From contig JAZNMZ010000037.1 of assembly GCA_045580005.1 (NCBI GenBank), positions 1-40,067 on the forward strand: 40,067 nt of DNA. The letters run 5' to 3'. Below, piece by piece: positions 13,673 through 23,617 of the stretch. The position numbers and the translations under genes are program-made. The notes below the pieces were generated by a model. It was not told the origin of the DNA. It made no database searches and saw only the letters and a list, made by a program, of their open reading frames with translations. How positions within the stretch are numbered: position 1 is the stretch's first letter; the number at the start of each line of letters is the position of its first letter. This DNA is from UMGS1052 sp045580005 (GTDB taxonomy: Bacteria; Bacillota; Clostridia; Oscillospirales; CAG-382).

Positions 13673-16420
13673 TTATTCGTTATCGCTTTTGTTCATCTTC
13701 ATTTCAAGGAACTGCTCCTCAGTGATGAGAACTCTTCTCGGCTTTGAACCCTCGAAACCGCTGACAATACCCATTTTTTCAAGGGTGTCAACAATTCTTG
13801 CCGCTCTTGCATATCCGAGTGACAGTCTGCGCTGCAAAAGTGATGTCGAAAGCTGTCCTGCGCTCAGAGCTACCTGGATTGCAGGCATTATCATCTCATC
13901 GCTGTCGGAGAGAGAGTCACCGTTCTTTCCATCGCTGTCAAAGTCGCTCTTGCCTTTCTTCTTCTCGCCGCAGCGTTCGGCTTCGCGCTCGATACTCTCA
14001 ATAATACTGCTGTCGTACTCTGTATGGAAGTTTTCTCTGAGAAAGTCTGTGATAGCTTCAACCTCAGAGTCACTCACAAACGAGCCCTGTACACGGATAG
14101 GCTTCAGACAGCCGACGGGGGCAAAGAGCATATCACCCTTACCGATGAGCTTTTCTGCACCTGCGATGTCGATAATTGTTCTTGAGTCAACCTGAGAGGC
14201 AACGGTGCAGGCAATTCTTGAGGGAACATTTGCTTTGATAAGACCTGTGATGACATCAACAGACGGTCTTTGAGTGCCGATTACAATATGCATACCCGCT
14301 GCACGGCCTTTTTGTGCAAGACGGCAGATAGAATTTTCGACCTCGTCCTTTGCCGTCATCATAAGGTCGGCAAGCTCATCAATGATGATAACTATCTGGG
14401 ACATGTGCGGCTTTTCGGGATCGTCCTTTGTGATTTCATTGTAGCCCGAAATGTTTCTCACTCCCACTTCTTCAATAAGAGCAAACCTTCTTTCCATTTC
14501 GGCAACAGACCATGCCAGAGCACCTGCAGCTTTCTTGGGTTCGTTCACAACAGGAACAAGCAGATGAGGTATACCCTTATACAGGCTGAACTCAACCTTT
14601 TTCGGGTCAATCATAATAAACTTTACTTCATCCGGTCGCGCCTTATAAAGAATGCTTATAATAAAGCTGTTGATACAAACTGACTTACCCATACCTGTAG
14701 CACCGGCGATGAGCAGGTGAGGCATTTTGGCAATGTCCATATAAACAGCATTTCCTGCAACATCCTTGCCAAGACCTACAGAGATCTTGCTCTTGAGATT
14801 GCGGAACTGCGGGGATTCGATAAGATCTCTTATATATACCGTTGCAACTTCCTTGTTCGGAATTTCGATACCGACGGCGTTTTTGCCGGGGATAGGTGCT
14901 TCGATACGCACGCCTGATGCTGCAAGATGGAGCGCGATGTCGTCAGAAAGATTCTGTATCGACTTTACACGCACGCCAACCTCGGGCTGTAGCTCATATC
15001 TTGTGACTGTAGGACCGCAGCTGATGTTTGTGATTTTTGTCTTTACGCCAAAGTTAGCAAGAGTGTCAACCAGCTTTTTGGCAGTTTCCATATACTCATC
15101 TGTAACAGTGAAGGTAGAGGGATTGGGGTCGGCATTCAATAGGTCGATAGGAGGGAATGTATAAAGCTCCTCAGGTGACGGATGCGACTCAACCACGAGT
15201 TTTCCGCTTTCCACCTCAAGGCCGAATTCTTCCTCATCCTCGTCGTCAGACTCGGACACAATCTCTGTGCCATCGCTCGGACGCACGATTTCTCCGTTGA
15301 ACATAGCGGTGTCCATCGACACACCGCCGGCTTCGATAATGGCACCCTCGGCAAAAATATCATTGAGTCCGACAGTATTCGACTGGTCTGATGTGCCCGA
15401 AAGCTCGTTTGCATCAAACACAAGCTCGCTTGTGTCTGTGCTACCCTCGGGAGAGAGAGTTCCGGTCTTTTTGTCGGTGAGATTTTCGCGCTCTGCGTGC
15501 TCTTGTTCGTCCTTTTTGAGCTTGTCAAATATAGACTGCTTTTCTGTGCTCTTGTCGCTGATGTCGACATCTATATTTTTCTTTGTGAGCGAATATGCAA
15601 GCTTTCTGTTGCAGCGATAGGTTGTCTGTGAACGCTTGTCGGTTTCGGCAGGCGTATCTTCCTGCTCTGTTTCCTGCTGCCTTGCTGCGCGCTTGTCATG
15701 GATGTACTCGCGGATTTTGTCCCTTATGTATACAAAAACATCAATGGGAGTTGAACCAAAGAGGAAAATGGCAAGGATTACCGAGGCAAAAAGCGAGATG
15801 TACATCGCGCCTGCGCCTGTAAACTTGTATAGGAATATACCTAGAACAGCGCCGATAAAACCGCCGTTTTTATAATGTGCAGCGTCCTGCCAGAATGCAG
15901 CAAGGTCTGAAAATACCGTACCGATATCTGAATTGACTTCGCTCGACCCGATTACAAGCTGACAGAGCATTGATAAGAATATAACACAGGCTGTTCCAAG
16001 GAAAAACTTGTGCATAACTCTGCCTTTTTTGAGGTCGTCTGCGACCTTGAATGCGCCTGCAAACAAAAATACAGGAATAGCCCATGCACCGTAGGACAAA
16101 AGACATGTAAGCAGTGTTGCAACACTGCCGAAAAATCCCATATACTTTGGTATGAGTATGCAAACCGCAAGGAACACGCCGAAAAACCCCAAAACCCAGG
16201 GTAAAAGATACAGCATAGGGGAGTTTTCAGATATAGGCTCTTTTTTTGCACTCTTTTCGGGCGCCTTTTCTTTGATGGGAGCAGCTTTGCCGACAGATTT
16301 TGCTTTCGGATTAATTTCGCTTTTGTTACTCTTTGCGGGAGCGATCTTCTTTTTCTTGCTCTGAGGAAGAAGACTCTCGGATGCAGGAGTGTTCTTTTTT
16401 GTTTCTTTTTTTTCAGCCAT
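13673..16420 (-). CDS. ftsK: DNA translocase FtsK/SpoIIIE
   Basis: The 915-residue protein begins with a Lys/Ser-rich cytoplasmic tail (1-65), followed by about four membrane segments between residues 70 and 225 and an acidic linker to about 415. The motor domain has GATGMGKS (573-580, Walker A) and IVIIIDELADLMM (Walker B). A C-terminal winged-helix gamma domain (LQRRLSLGYARAARIVDTLEKMGIV) reads oriented DNA motifs. The enzyme pumps chromosomal DNA through the closing septum and, in spore formers, into the forespore. The ATG at 16420 is behind AAAGGTG. A long low-complexity linker and about 100 residues over the shortest family members are normal variation. Confidence 0.95.
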   Translation of the reverse strand: MAEKKETKKNTPASESLLPQSKKKKIAPAKSNKSEINPKAKSVGKAAPIKEKAPEKSAKKEPISENSPMLYLLPWVLGFFGVFLAVCILIPKYMGFFGSVATLLTCLLSYGAWAIPVFLFAGAFKVADDLKKGRVMHKFFLGTACVIFLSMLCQLVIGSSEVNSDIGTVFSDLAAFWQDAAHYKNGGFIGAVLGIFLYKFTGAGAMYISLFASVILAIFLFGSTPIDVFVYIRDKIREYIHDKRAARQQETEQEDTPAETDKRSQTTYRCNRKLAYSLTKKNIDVDISDKSTEKQSIFDKLKKDEQEHAERENLTDKKTGTLSPEGSTDTSELVFDANELSGTSDQSNTVGLNDIFAEGAIIEAGGVSMDTAMFNGEIVRPSDGTEIVSESDDEDEEEFGLEVESGKLVVESHPSPEELYTFPPIDLLNADPNPSTFTVTDEYMETAKKLVDTLANFGVKTKITNISCGPTVTRYELQPEVGVRVKSIQNLSDDIALHLAASGVRIEAPIPGKNAVGIEIPNKEVATVYIRDLIESPQFRNLKSKISVGLGKDVAGNAVYMDIAKMPHLLIAGATGMGKSVCINSFIISILYKARPDEVKFIMIDPKKVEFSLYKGIPHLLVPVVNEPKKAAGALAWSVAEMERRFALIEEVGVRNISGYNEITKDDPEKPHMSQIVIIIDELADLMMTAKDEVENSICRLAQKGRAAGMHIVIGTQRPSVDVITGLIKANVPSRIACTVASQVDSRTIIDIAGAEKLIGKGDMLFAPVGCLKPIRVQGSFVSDSEVEAITDFLRENFHTEYDSSIIESIEREAERCGEKKKGKSDFDSDGKNGDSLSDSDEMIMPAIQVALSAGQLSTSLLQRRLSLGYARAARIVDTLEKMGIVSGFEGSKPRRVLITEEQFLEMKMNKSDNE

Positions 16421-16460
16421 TTATACACCTTTGTTGTTCAAAAAATTATTCATATATTAT

Positions 16461-16489
16461 ATGATAACAGATTTTTTCTCTTTTATCAA
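16461..16489 (-). promoter_or_regulatory. Promoter of ftsK
   Basis: TTGATA (16484-16489) and TATCAT (16461-16466) on the minus strand have 17-nt spacing, about 40 nt before the start codon. Confidence 0.65.
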
Positions 16490-16599
16490 GTCTTTTTGAA
16501 AAATTAAAGAGTCTGTATCACAGTCTGCGAACAGCTTGTATACGCAAAAAATTGTACTCACAGCAAAACCCACACAAAGTCATAGATTTTTACACAGAA

Positions 16600-16624
16600 G
16601 AAAAGAAGTCAGCGTATGCTGACT
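16600..16624 (-). terminator. Terminator of htrA
   Basis: AGTCAGC (16607-16613) pairs with GCTGACT (16618-16624) around a 4-nt loop. On the minus strand it is followed by TCTTTTCTTC. Confidence 0.82.
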
Positions 16625-16636
16625 CCTTTTTTGTTT

Positions 16637-18205
16637 TTACTGCTGAGCGTCGAGATTAAATGTGATATCAAGCTCGCCATCGCGGTATACTGTGAGAGTA
16701 ACCTCATCGCCAACCTTATATTTTGACTTGAGCTCGATTATTTCCTCAACTGTCTTTACCTCGACTCCGTCAAACTTTGTGATAATGTCGCCTCGCTTGA
16801 GTCCTGCCTTTGCAGAGGTGTTGTTCTTGTCAAGCTGAATAACAAGAACGCCCTGAGGCACTCCGTAGTACTCGGCCTCGCTCTCGGAAATTGCAGTTCC
16901 CTGTATGCCGATTGAAACGCTGCCTGTAACAAAGCTCTCGCCTCTGTCGGATACCACACCGTCTGTGATAAGCTGATTTATAACATTGATAGCGCCGTTT
17001 ATCGGAATTGCAAAGCCTATGCCCTCAAACTCGTCTGTGAGCTTGAGTGTGTTTATGCCGATAACCTGACCGCGGTTGTTTATAAGAGGACCGCCCGAGT
17101 TGCCCGGGTTGATTGTGGCGTTTGTCTGTATGAGGGTCATTGTCTTCTGAACTCTGCCGTAGCTGTCGGTGATGTCGATTTGTCTGTCAACCGCCGAAAT
17201 GATTCCGTCTGTAACAGTGCCTGCGAGCTCTATTGACGCAGGAGTACCTATTGCAACAGCAAGGTCGCCCACAACTACATTATCGGAATTGCCGAGCTCT
17301 GCAACAGGCAGTCCTGTAGCTTCAATCTTGATAACCGCAATGTCTGTAACTGCATCTGTGCCGATGAGAGTTGCTTCGTATTCTGTCTGGTTTTCGTCGT
17401 TGAGAACAACTACAATTTTGCTTGCGTCTGCCACAACATGGTTGTTTGTTGCGATATATCCGTCGTCCGACAGGATAAAGCCTGAGCCTACGCCTGACGA
17501 TGTGTATGTTCCGAAGTAGCTCTGACGCTCAAATTCTACCAGAATACCCACCGAGCTCGGCGTGCATTTTTCGGCAATTTGTGTAACGGTGAGAACACCT
17601 GTGCCGTCATCCGAGGGCTCGGGGAGCTTGAGAATTGTTTCTACCGAGGAATTATTCTGCGGAATCTTTGTGCTGCCCTGCACCGGAGCTTCGGAATTTG
17701 TAGTTGTTTTTCCTATAATTCCGAGCGAGTCGAGCACAATAAAGCTTGAAAGACAGGTGAAAGAAAGGGTAAACACCGCCGCAATAATAAGGGCAAACAC
17801 CTTGAGCCCGTAGCTGTCCTGCTTTTTTTTCAGGGACGGTGCTTCTGTCACCGCAGGTGTATCTTCTGGCTTTTGAGAATGTTCAACATAGCTCCAGCCA
17901 AAGCCCTCTTTGGTTGTATCCTCGTGATTTTTGTCATAGATAATCTCGTTCGTGTCGGCAGACTCAGGAGCAACATCAGAGCTGTCCTGTAAGGCGTCTG
18001 TTGCGGCGCCGTTGTCTGCAACTTCTGCAGAAACAACTTCTGCAGAAACAACTTCTACACAAACAGATTCTTCGGAAATTTTTTTCGGGGAAACATTTTC
18101 CGTGGGGTCTGTATTTTCGTCGGCTACGCCCGGAATATGTTCGCTTGTGGTATCGATATCGGTGCCGGCAGCTTCGTTTATATCTTTTTCAAAATCGTTA
18201 TTCAT
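16637..18205 (-). CDS. htrA: Membrane-anchored HtrA/DegP-like serine protease with PDZ domain
   Basis: The 522-residue protein starts at the ATG at 18205, five nt after GGAGG. Residues 1-130 are an acidic cytoplasmic tail, 133-160 a single membrane segment, then comes a trypsin-like domain. The triad is visible as His256 (TNNHVVAD), Asp288 (VTDIAVIK) and Ser370 (NPGNSGGPL). A C-terminal PDZ domain starts near 430 (VLVIQLDKNNTSAKAGLKRGDIITKFDG). It should degrade misfolded proteins on the outer face of the membrane under envelope stress. The open frame extends upstream to 18778, but no ribosome binding site supports a longer form. A triple 15-bp repeat codes for VSAEV units in the tail. The gene stands alone. 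Confidence 0.93.
   Translation of the reverse strand: MNNDFEKDINEAAGTDIDTTSEHIPGVADENTDPTENVSPKKISEESVCVEVVSAEVVSAEVADNGAATDALQDSSDVAPESADTNEIIYDKNHEDTTKEGFGWSYVEHSQKPEDTPAVTEAPSLKKKQDSYGLKVFALIIAAVFTLSFTCLSSFIVLDSLGIIGKTTTNSEAPVQGSTKIPQNNSSVETILKLPEPSDDGTGVLTVTQIAEKCTPSSVGILVEFERQSYFGTYTSSGVGSGFILSDDGYIATNNHVVADASKIVVVLNDENQTEYEATLIGTDAVTDIAVIKIEATGLPVAELGNSDNVVVGDLAVAIGTPASIELAGTVTDGIISAVDRQIDITDSYGRVQKTMTLIQTNATINPGNSGGPLINNRGQVIGINTLKLTDEFEGIGFAIPINGAINVINQLITDGVVSDRGESFVTGSVSIGIQGTAISESEAEYYGVPQGVLVIQLDKNNTSAKAGLKRGDIITKFDGVEVKTVEEIIELKSKYKVGDEVTLTVYRDGELDITFNLDAQQ
18021..18065 (-). repeat. Three 15-bp tandem repeats in the htrA N-terminal tail
   Basis: Units at 18021-18035 and 18036-18050 are identical, and the third (18051-18065) differs at two bases. 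They encode VEVVSAEVVSAEV (residues 50-62) and keep the frame, so unit number can vary without harm to the protease. Confidence 0.9.
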
Positions 18206-18356
18206 AAAAACCTCCATGAATTGCGAGTATTCTTTATTATATGCCACAATTATAATTGTTATTTTTGACACGGTAATGTTCTTTATGTGATGGTTTTGTG
18301 ATTTTTTTAAATCTTTTGCAAAAGTTAAAGATTTTGTTGAATTTCGGAAAAAATAA

Positions 18357-18385
18357 TTGAAAAAATAAAAATTAGGTGATATAAT
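18357..18385 (+). promoter_or_regulatory. Promoter of nrnA
   Basis: TTGAAA (18357-18362) and TATAAT (18380-18385) have 17-nt spacing, 36 nt before the start codon. Confidence 0.75.
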
Positions 18386-18421
18386 ATATAGGTTAATAAT
18401 TTTTTGAGAAAGGCAAAGAAG

Positions 18422-19423
18422 ATGGCAGAAAAATATATTGACGCACACACTTACGCGCAGAGGCTCTGCGAGCATGACGACATACTGATAGTTATTCACA
18501 GCCACCCCGACGGAGACGCTGTCGGCAGCGGTATTGCATTGCTCAATATACTTGCGGCACTCGGAAAAAAGGCTTATCTTGCCTGTACCGATTCTCTGCC
18601 CTCGCATCTTGATTTTATGTCGCAGTACGCTATTGGCAAGACTTTTTTCGGCGATTGCGAAAAGCTTTCGGCTTACAATATCGCGCACTGCTATACGACA
18701 GACATTGCGTCCCCCTCTCTTGTAGGAGAACAGCTTGCAAGCTATATGGACAATATTACTCTTTCTCTTGACCACCATGAGATAAATACACTGCTGTGCA
18801 GCGAGCTTTTTATCGAAAGTCGCTCAAGCTCTGCAGGCGAGAGCCTTTATGCTGCAATAAAGGAGCTTGAAGCCATCACAGGCAAGAGGCTTGTTGACAA
18901 AAAGACTGCCTGTGCTCTGTATGCTTCTATAAGCTCGGACTCGGGCAATTTCAAATACAGCAACACCGGCAGCCGCACCCATATATACGCAGGGGAGCTG
19001 ATTTCCCTCGGCGCTGAGAATGAGTATATCTGTCGCAGGCTCTTTGACACGAAGTCATACGATATGCTTGTTGCCGAGAGTATCTGCACTCAGAATGCCG
19101 AGTTTTTGCTTGACGGTAGGATGGCCTTTTCGTATATCACAGAAGAAGAAATGGAAAAGCACTGCCTTTGCGACGCGTCTACAGACACCTGCGTGCAGAA
19201 TCTGCGAATGATTGAGGGGGTCGAGATAGGTGTGTTTGCAAGACCCAGAGGAAAGGACACCTACAAGCTGTCTATGCGCTCAAACGATTATGCCGATGTA
19301 TCGGCTCTGTGCGCTTCCTTTGGCGGCGGTGGACACAAAAAGGCAGCAGGTGCAACCCTTTGCGGCAGCCTTTGTGAGATAAAGGAAAAGGTAACTCAGG
19401 AAGCGAAAAAGCATATTAAATAG
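18422..19423 (+). CDS. nrnA: DHH/DHHA1 phosphoesterase, NrnA-like nanoRNase/pAp phosphatase
   Basis: The 333-residue protein has the NrnA layout and length. The DHH domain shows SHPDGDAVGSG (27-37), YTTDIAS, LDHHEIN and SSDSGNFKY metal motifs. The C-terminal DHHA1 domain has the substrate loop GGGGHKKAAGA. The family degrades short oligoribonucleotides and 3'-phosphoadenosine 5'-phosphate; c-di-AMP/pApA hydrolysis by relatives is an alternative. The ATG at 18422 is supported by GAAAGG 8-9 nt upstream; the upstream TTG at 18404 is not. It is the first gene of a plus-strand run with dgt, dnaG and rpoD, with about 100 A/T-rich bases before dgt. Confidence 0.9.
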   Translation: MAEKYIDAHTYAQRLCEHDDILIVIHSHPDGDAVGSGIALLNILAALGKKAYLACTDSLPSHLDFMSQYAIGKTFFGDCEKLSAYNIAHCYTTDIASPSLVGEQLASYMDNITLSLDHHEINTLLCSELFIESRSSSAGESLYAAIKELEAITGKRLVDKKTACALYASISSDSGNFKYSNTGSRTHIYAGELISLGAENEYICRRLFDTKSYDMLVAESICTQNAEFLLDGRMAFSYITEEEMEKHCLCDASTDTCVQNLRMIEGVEIGVFARPRGKDTYKLSMRSNDYADVSALCASFGGGGHKKAAGATLCGSLCEIKEKVTQEAKKHIK

Positions 19424-19530
19424 ACTTTTTACGAGTACTTTTGATAAAAATTTTTAAAAAAAACAAAAATAAAAAAGTGTTTTGTATTTTTGTGCGGTAT
19501 ATATATGTAAAGACATAACGGGAGGATCGT

Positions 19531-20553
19531 ATGGACAGCACATTTTTCGATTTTCTGAACAAAAGAGAAGAAGAATACCTTTGTGAATTTGCCGTAAAAT
19601 CCTGCGAATCAAAGGGCAGACGCGATGAGATTGACCTGTGCGGAATGCGTACCGATTTTCAGCGTGACAGAGATAGAATTATTCACTCAAAATCTTTCAG
19701 ACGCTTAATGCACAAGACCCAGTGCTTTTTATCTCCCGAGGGCGACCATTACAGAACAAGACTTACACACACGCTTGAGGTGAGCCAGATAGGCAGAACG
19801 GCGGCAAAGCTCCTGCGACTCAACGAGGACCTTGTTGAGGCTGCCTGCCTCGGTCACGACCTCGGACACACACCCTTCGGTCATGCAGGCGAGCGAGTGC
19901 TCGATATGCTTTTTGAGGGCGGCTTTTCTCACAATGAGCAAAGTCTGCGTACTGTAGATGTGCTTGAACGCGACGGCAAGGGCCTAAACCTTACATACGA
20001 GGTGCGCGACGCAATACTCTGCCATACTGGCAGCAAGGAGGCCTCGACCCTTGAGGGAAGACTGATAAAGTTTGCCGACCGTATAGCATATATAAATCAC
20101 GATATAGACGATGCCATAAGGGCAGGCATTCTTACCGAACAGTCGATTCCCGAAAAATTCCGGAAAATTCTCGGAGGCAATCCGTCACAGAGAATAGACA
20201 CACTTGTCAGAAGTCTTGTCATAAGCTCGCTTGAAAATTTTAAAAAAGGCGAGGCAAGACTCTCTATGGACGATGTTACGGCAGAGGCTATGGACGGACT
20301 TCGCGATTTTATGTTTGAAAATGTATACACAAGCCCAAAAGCAAAGGGCGAGGAGGGCAAGGCGTGCGAGCTGATTGCGGCAATATATCGGTATTTTGTC
20401 AAAAATCCCGAGCGTATGCCCGACGATTGGCGAAATCATCTCCAAAACTTCAGCACAGAGCGCGTTGTTACCGACTATGTTTCGAGTATGACAGATAGAT
20501 ATGCTCTTGAAATGTACAATGCTTTGTTTATTCCCAAGATGTGGGGTCAGTAA
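19531..20553 (+). CDS. dgt: dGTPase-like HD-domain dNTP triphosphohydrolase
   Basis: The 340-residue HD-domain protein carries KSFRRLMHKTQ, the His of TRLTHTLEVSQI, LGHDLGHTPFGHAGE (HD plus the downstream His), and KFADRIAYINHDIDDA, which supplies the last metal-binding Asp. It would convert dGTP or other dNTPs to nucleoside and tripolyphosphate. The ATG at 19531 has GGGAGG upstream. Placement directly before dnaG and rpoD is common in Clostridia and suggests co-expression with the replication start machinery. A dGTPase-like protein of uncertain nucleotide preference is the safest name. Confidence 0.92.
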   Translation: MDSTFFDFLNKREEEYLCEFAVKSCESKGRRDEIDLCGMRTDFQRDRDRIIHSKSFRRLMHKTQCFLSPEGDHYRTRLTHTLEVSQIGRTAAKLLRLNEDLVEAACLGHDLGHTPFGHAGERVLDMLFEGGFSHNEQSLRTVDVLERDGKGLNLTYEVRDAILCHTGSKEASTLEGRLIKFADRIAYINHDIDDAIRAGILTEQSIPEKFRKILGGNPSQRIDTLVRSLVISSLENFKKGEARLSMDDVTAEAMDGLRDFMFENVYTSPKAKGEEGKACELIAAIYRYFVKNPERMPDDWRNHLQNFSTERVVTDYVSSMTDRYALEMYNALFIPKMWGQ

Positions 20554-20590
20554 TTTTTAAAAATATCAATCAAAGAAAGGAGTGGTACTC

Positions 20591-22402
20591 TTGGCATATC
20601 CCCAGAGCTTTATTGAAGAACTCAAGCAACGCAACGATATAGAGCAGGTCATAGGCAAATATGTGGACCTCAAAAGAGCAGGCAGCAACCTTACCGGCAG
20701 ATGCCCTTTTCACAGTGAGAGAACACCCTCCTTTACCGTTTTCCCCGAAAAGAACTTTTATTGCTTCGGCTGCGGAGCGGGCGGCGATGTAATTACTTTT
20801 GTAATGCGTATAGAAAATGTCGATTATCCCACTGCGGTAGGCCAGCTTGCTGACAGGGCAGGCATTGCGGTGCCTCAGCAGCAGAGCTACACGGGCAGAA
20901 TTCAGGAAAAAGAAGTCCTCAGCCGCGAGCGCAACTTTGAGATGAATAAGGCGGCGGCAAGGCTTTTTCACAAAAATCTCATGTCGCCAGAGGGAGCAGA
21001 TGCTCTTTCGTACCTCACTTCAAGAGGGCTTTCGATGGCGACAATCAGGCATTTCGGACTCGGCTTTGCCAAGAACTCGTTTGACGACCTATACAGCCAC
21101 CTTTCGGGGCTTGGGTTTAACTTTGAGGAAATCAAGGCGGCATTCCTTTGCGGAATATCCAAAAACGGCAAGCCGTACGACTACTTCCGCAACAGAGTCA
21201 TCTTCCCGATTATTGACCTGTCGGGCAATGTAATTGCCTTTGGCGGCAGAGTTATGGACGACAGCAAGCCTAAGTATCTCAACACCTCGGACACACCTGT
21301 ATTTAAAAAGAGCCGTAATCTTTTTGCACTCAATTTTGCAAGAAATTCTGCCACAAGTGCCGACAACAACAGCCCCGACAGAGCAAAGTCGGGCGAGCTC
21401 ATTCTTTGCGAGGGCTATATGGATGTGATTGCTCTGCATCAGGCAGGTTTTACAGGAGCTGTTGCAACTCTGGGTACGGCGCTCACTCCCGAACAGGCGC
21501 GTATTATGTCACGATATGCGAAGACTCTTTATGTTTCTTACGACTCGGACGCCGCAGGTAAGCGTGCCGATGAAAAGGCGATAAAGCTGCTCGGCGAGGT
21601 TGGGGTTGAGGTAAAGATACTCAAGGTCACAGGCGGAGCCAAGGACCCCGACGAGTATATCAAAAAGTACGGAGCCGAGAGCTTCCGCAAGCTGATGGGC
21701 GGAGCCTCGGGACAGATAGATTACAGGCTCGGTGAGATTATAAACAAATATAACCTTGATATCCCCGACGAAAAGCTGTCCATGCTCAACGAGAGCTGTA
21801 CGCTCATAGCAACGGTTTATCCCGAACTGCGGCGCGAGGTGTATATCACAAGGCTCTCGGAGCTTACAGGCATCTCAAAGGACGCCATTGCAATAGAAAC
21901 AAAACGCAGGACAGGCTATCAGAGGGCTGCTCAGAAAAAGGAAATTATGAAAGAAAGCGAAAACAGCCTGCGGCATTACGGCGACAGAATAAACCCTGAT
22001 GCTGTAAAGTACTCAAAGGCGGCAGAGACCGAGGAGCACATTCTGGGTATACTGCTTCTTTACCCAGAGTATCTCAAAGGCGGCGAGCTTTGTGAGGAGG
22101 ATTTTCTCACTGAGTTCAACAAAAATGTATTTGTCGCTCTCAAAGGAAAGATCTCGTTGCAGGACGCAGGATATTTTGATATATCGCTTCTCGGAGACAG
22201 CTTTTCTCCCGAGCAGGTCGGAAGAATATTCGGTATGTACCACAGGAGAAGGGCTCTAACGGTAAATGACAAAAAGACATTTCTCGAACTTGTTGCAGCT
22301 CTGAAAAAAGAAAGAGAGCGTCTTGAGTCACGCAAGGCTTCTGATATGACGCCTGAGGAGCTTGCGCGCTTTTTTGAAAAGAAGCGTAAGAACAAGCAGT
22401 AA
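20591..22402 (+). CDS. dnaG: DNA primase DnaG
   Basis: The 603-residue protein has an N-terminal CHC2 zinc finger (Cys38, His41, Cys58, Cys61), a primase core with NRVIFPI and ARNLF-like segments (RNRVIFPIIDLSG, KKSRNLFALNFA), a Toprim motif LILCEGYMDVIALHQAG and a C-terminal helicase-binding region. It lays RNA primers at the fork together with DnaB. I place the start at TTG 20591, which gives MAYPQSFIEE and has AAAGGAG at optimal distance; a GTG at 20582 lies inside that site. Macromolecular-synthesis operon gene order with rpoD downstream. Confidence 0.94.
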   Translation: MAYPQSFIEELKQRNDIEQVIGKYVDLKRAGSNLTGRCPFHSERTPSFTVFPEKNFYCFGCGAGGDVITFVMRIENVDYPTAVGQLADRAGIAVPQQQSYTGRIQEKEVLSRERNFEMNKAAARLFHKNLMSPEGADALSYLTSRGLSMATIRHFGLGFAKNSFDDLYSHLSGLGFNFEEIKAAFLCGISKNGKPYDYFRNRVIFPIIDLSGNVIAFGGRVMDDSKPKYLNTSDTPVFKKSRNLFALNFARNSATSADNNSPDRAKSGELILCEGYMDVIALHQAGFTGAVATLGTALTPEQARIMSRYAKTLYVSYDSDAAGKRADEKAIKLLGEVGVEVKILKVTGGAKDPDEYIKKYGAESFRKLMGGASGQIDYRLGEIINKYNLDIPDEKLSMLNESCTLIATVYPELRREVYITRLSELTGISKDAIAIETKRRTGYQRAAQKKEIMKESENSLRHYGDRINPDAVKYSKAAETEEHILGILLLYPEYLKGGELCEEDFLTEFNKNVFVALKGKISLQDAGYFDISLLGDSFSPEQVGRIFGMYHRRRALTVNDKKTFLELVAALKKERERLESRKASDMTPEELARFFEKKRKNKQ

Positions 22403-22449
22403 GCAATTTGGTTTATATACACGGTTGTAAAATTTCTAAGGAGAAAAAC

Positions 22450-23580
22450 ATGGCAAAGACTAAAGCAAAATCATCAAACGAAAAGGAAAAGAAGAACGAA
22501 GTAGTCGCCCTTATAGAAAGGGGTAAAAACAAAGGCTCTCTCACCAGCGAGGAAATCCTCGAGGTGGTAGACGAACTGGCAATGGATGTCGAGCAGATAG
22601 AGAAGCTGTATGAAACCCTTGAAAGCCTCGGAATCGAGGTGACGGGATATCCCGAGGGTGATATAGATATATCAGCTCTAGATATAGAGGTTATGGACGG
22701 ATTTGACGAGTCCACAGAAGCATATGATGATGTTTCCCTTCAGGACGGACTTGTTATTGATGACCCGGTAAGAATGTATCTTAAGGAAATAGGAAAGGTA
22801 GACCTTTTAAGCAACGACAGAGAGCACGAGCTTGCTGAGAGAATGTCACAGGGTGATGAGCGTGCAAAGGAAATTCTGGTGGAAAGCAACCTGCGTCTCG
22901 TTGTAAGTATTGCAAAGAGATACGTAAACAGGGGTATGTTCTTCCTCGACCTTATACAGGAGGGCAATCTTGGTCTTATGAAAGCTGTTGAGAAGTTTGA
23001 TTATACCAAGGGATATAAGTTCTCAACTTATGCTACCTGGTGGATAAGACAGGCAATAACGCGAGCGATTGCCGACCAGGCAAGAACAATCCGTATACCT
23101 GTCCACATGGTAGAAACAATCAATAAGGTTCTTCGTGTTTCGCGTCAGCTTCTTCAGGAGCTCGGCCGCGAGGCGACAACCGAGGAAATATCCAAGGAAA
23201 TGAATATGCCTGTTGATAAGGTACGCGAGATTATGAAGCTCGCACAGGAGCCTGTGAGTCTTGAGACTCCTATCGGCGAAGAGGAGGACAGCCATCTCGG
23301 CGACTTTATCCCTGATGAGGACGCGCCTGCGCCTGCCGAGGCAGCATCATACACACTGCTTCGCGAGCAGCTCAACGAGGTTCTTCATACTCTCACAGCT
23401 CGTGAGGAGGAAGTACTCAAGCTCAGATTTGGACTTGAGGACGGCAGAACAAGAACACTTGAGGAAGTAGGCAAGGAGTTCAATATCACCCGTGAGCGTA
23501 TCCGTCAGATTGAGGCAAAGGCTCTGCGCAAGCTCCGCCATCCCAGCCGTTCAAAGAGACTCAAGGACTATCTAGAATAA
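22450..23580 (+). CDS. rpoD: Primary RNA polymerase sigma factor RpoD/SigA
   Basis: The 376-residue protein starts at the ATG at 22450, behind AAGGAG, not at the longer frame start. Region 1.1 covers about 15-67, region 1.2 about 100-125. Region 2 has the canonical YATWWIRQAITRAIADQARTI core (194-214), region 3 follows with IPVHMVETINK, and region 4 has RTLEEVGKEFNITRERIRQI and ends KLRHPSRSKRLKDYLE. All -10 and -35 reading residues expected for the housekeeping factor are kept. It lies 47 bp after dnaG. Of the two rpoD-type genes here, this is the one with a fully standard core, so I take it as the true SigA. Confidence 0.95.
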   Translation: MAKTKAKSSNEKEKKNEVVALIERGKNKGSLTSEEILEVVDELAMDVEQIEKLYETLESLGIEVTGYPEGDIDISALDIEVMDGFDESTEAYDDVSLQDGLVIDDPVRMYLKEIGKVDLLSNDREHELAERMSQGDERAKEILVESNLRLVVSIAKRYVNRGMFFLDLIQEGNLGLMKAVEKFDYTKGYKFSTYATWWIRQAITRAIADQARTIRIPVHMVETINKVLRVSRQLLQELGREATTEEISKEMNMPVDKVREIMKLAQEPVSLETPIGEEEDSHLGDFIPDEDAPAPAEAASYTLLREQLNEVLHTLTAREEEVLKLRFGLEDGRTRTLEEVGKEFNITRERIRQIEAKALRKLRHPSRSKRLKDYLE

Positions 23581-23617
23581 GAAACACTTGCTGTAAAACA
23601 AATGACAGGAGAAGATT

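Noticed and set aside
16637..18778. 713-residue version of HtrA
   Set aside because: The extension before 18205 lacks a ribosome binding site and runs through A/T-rich promoter-like DNA; GGAGG precedes the ATG at 18205.
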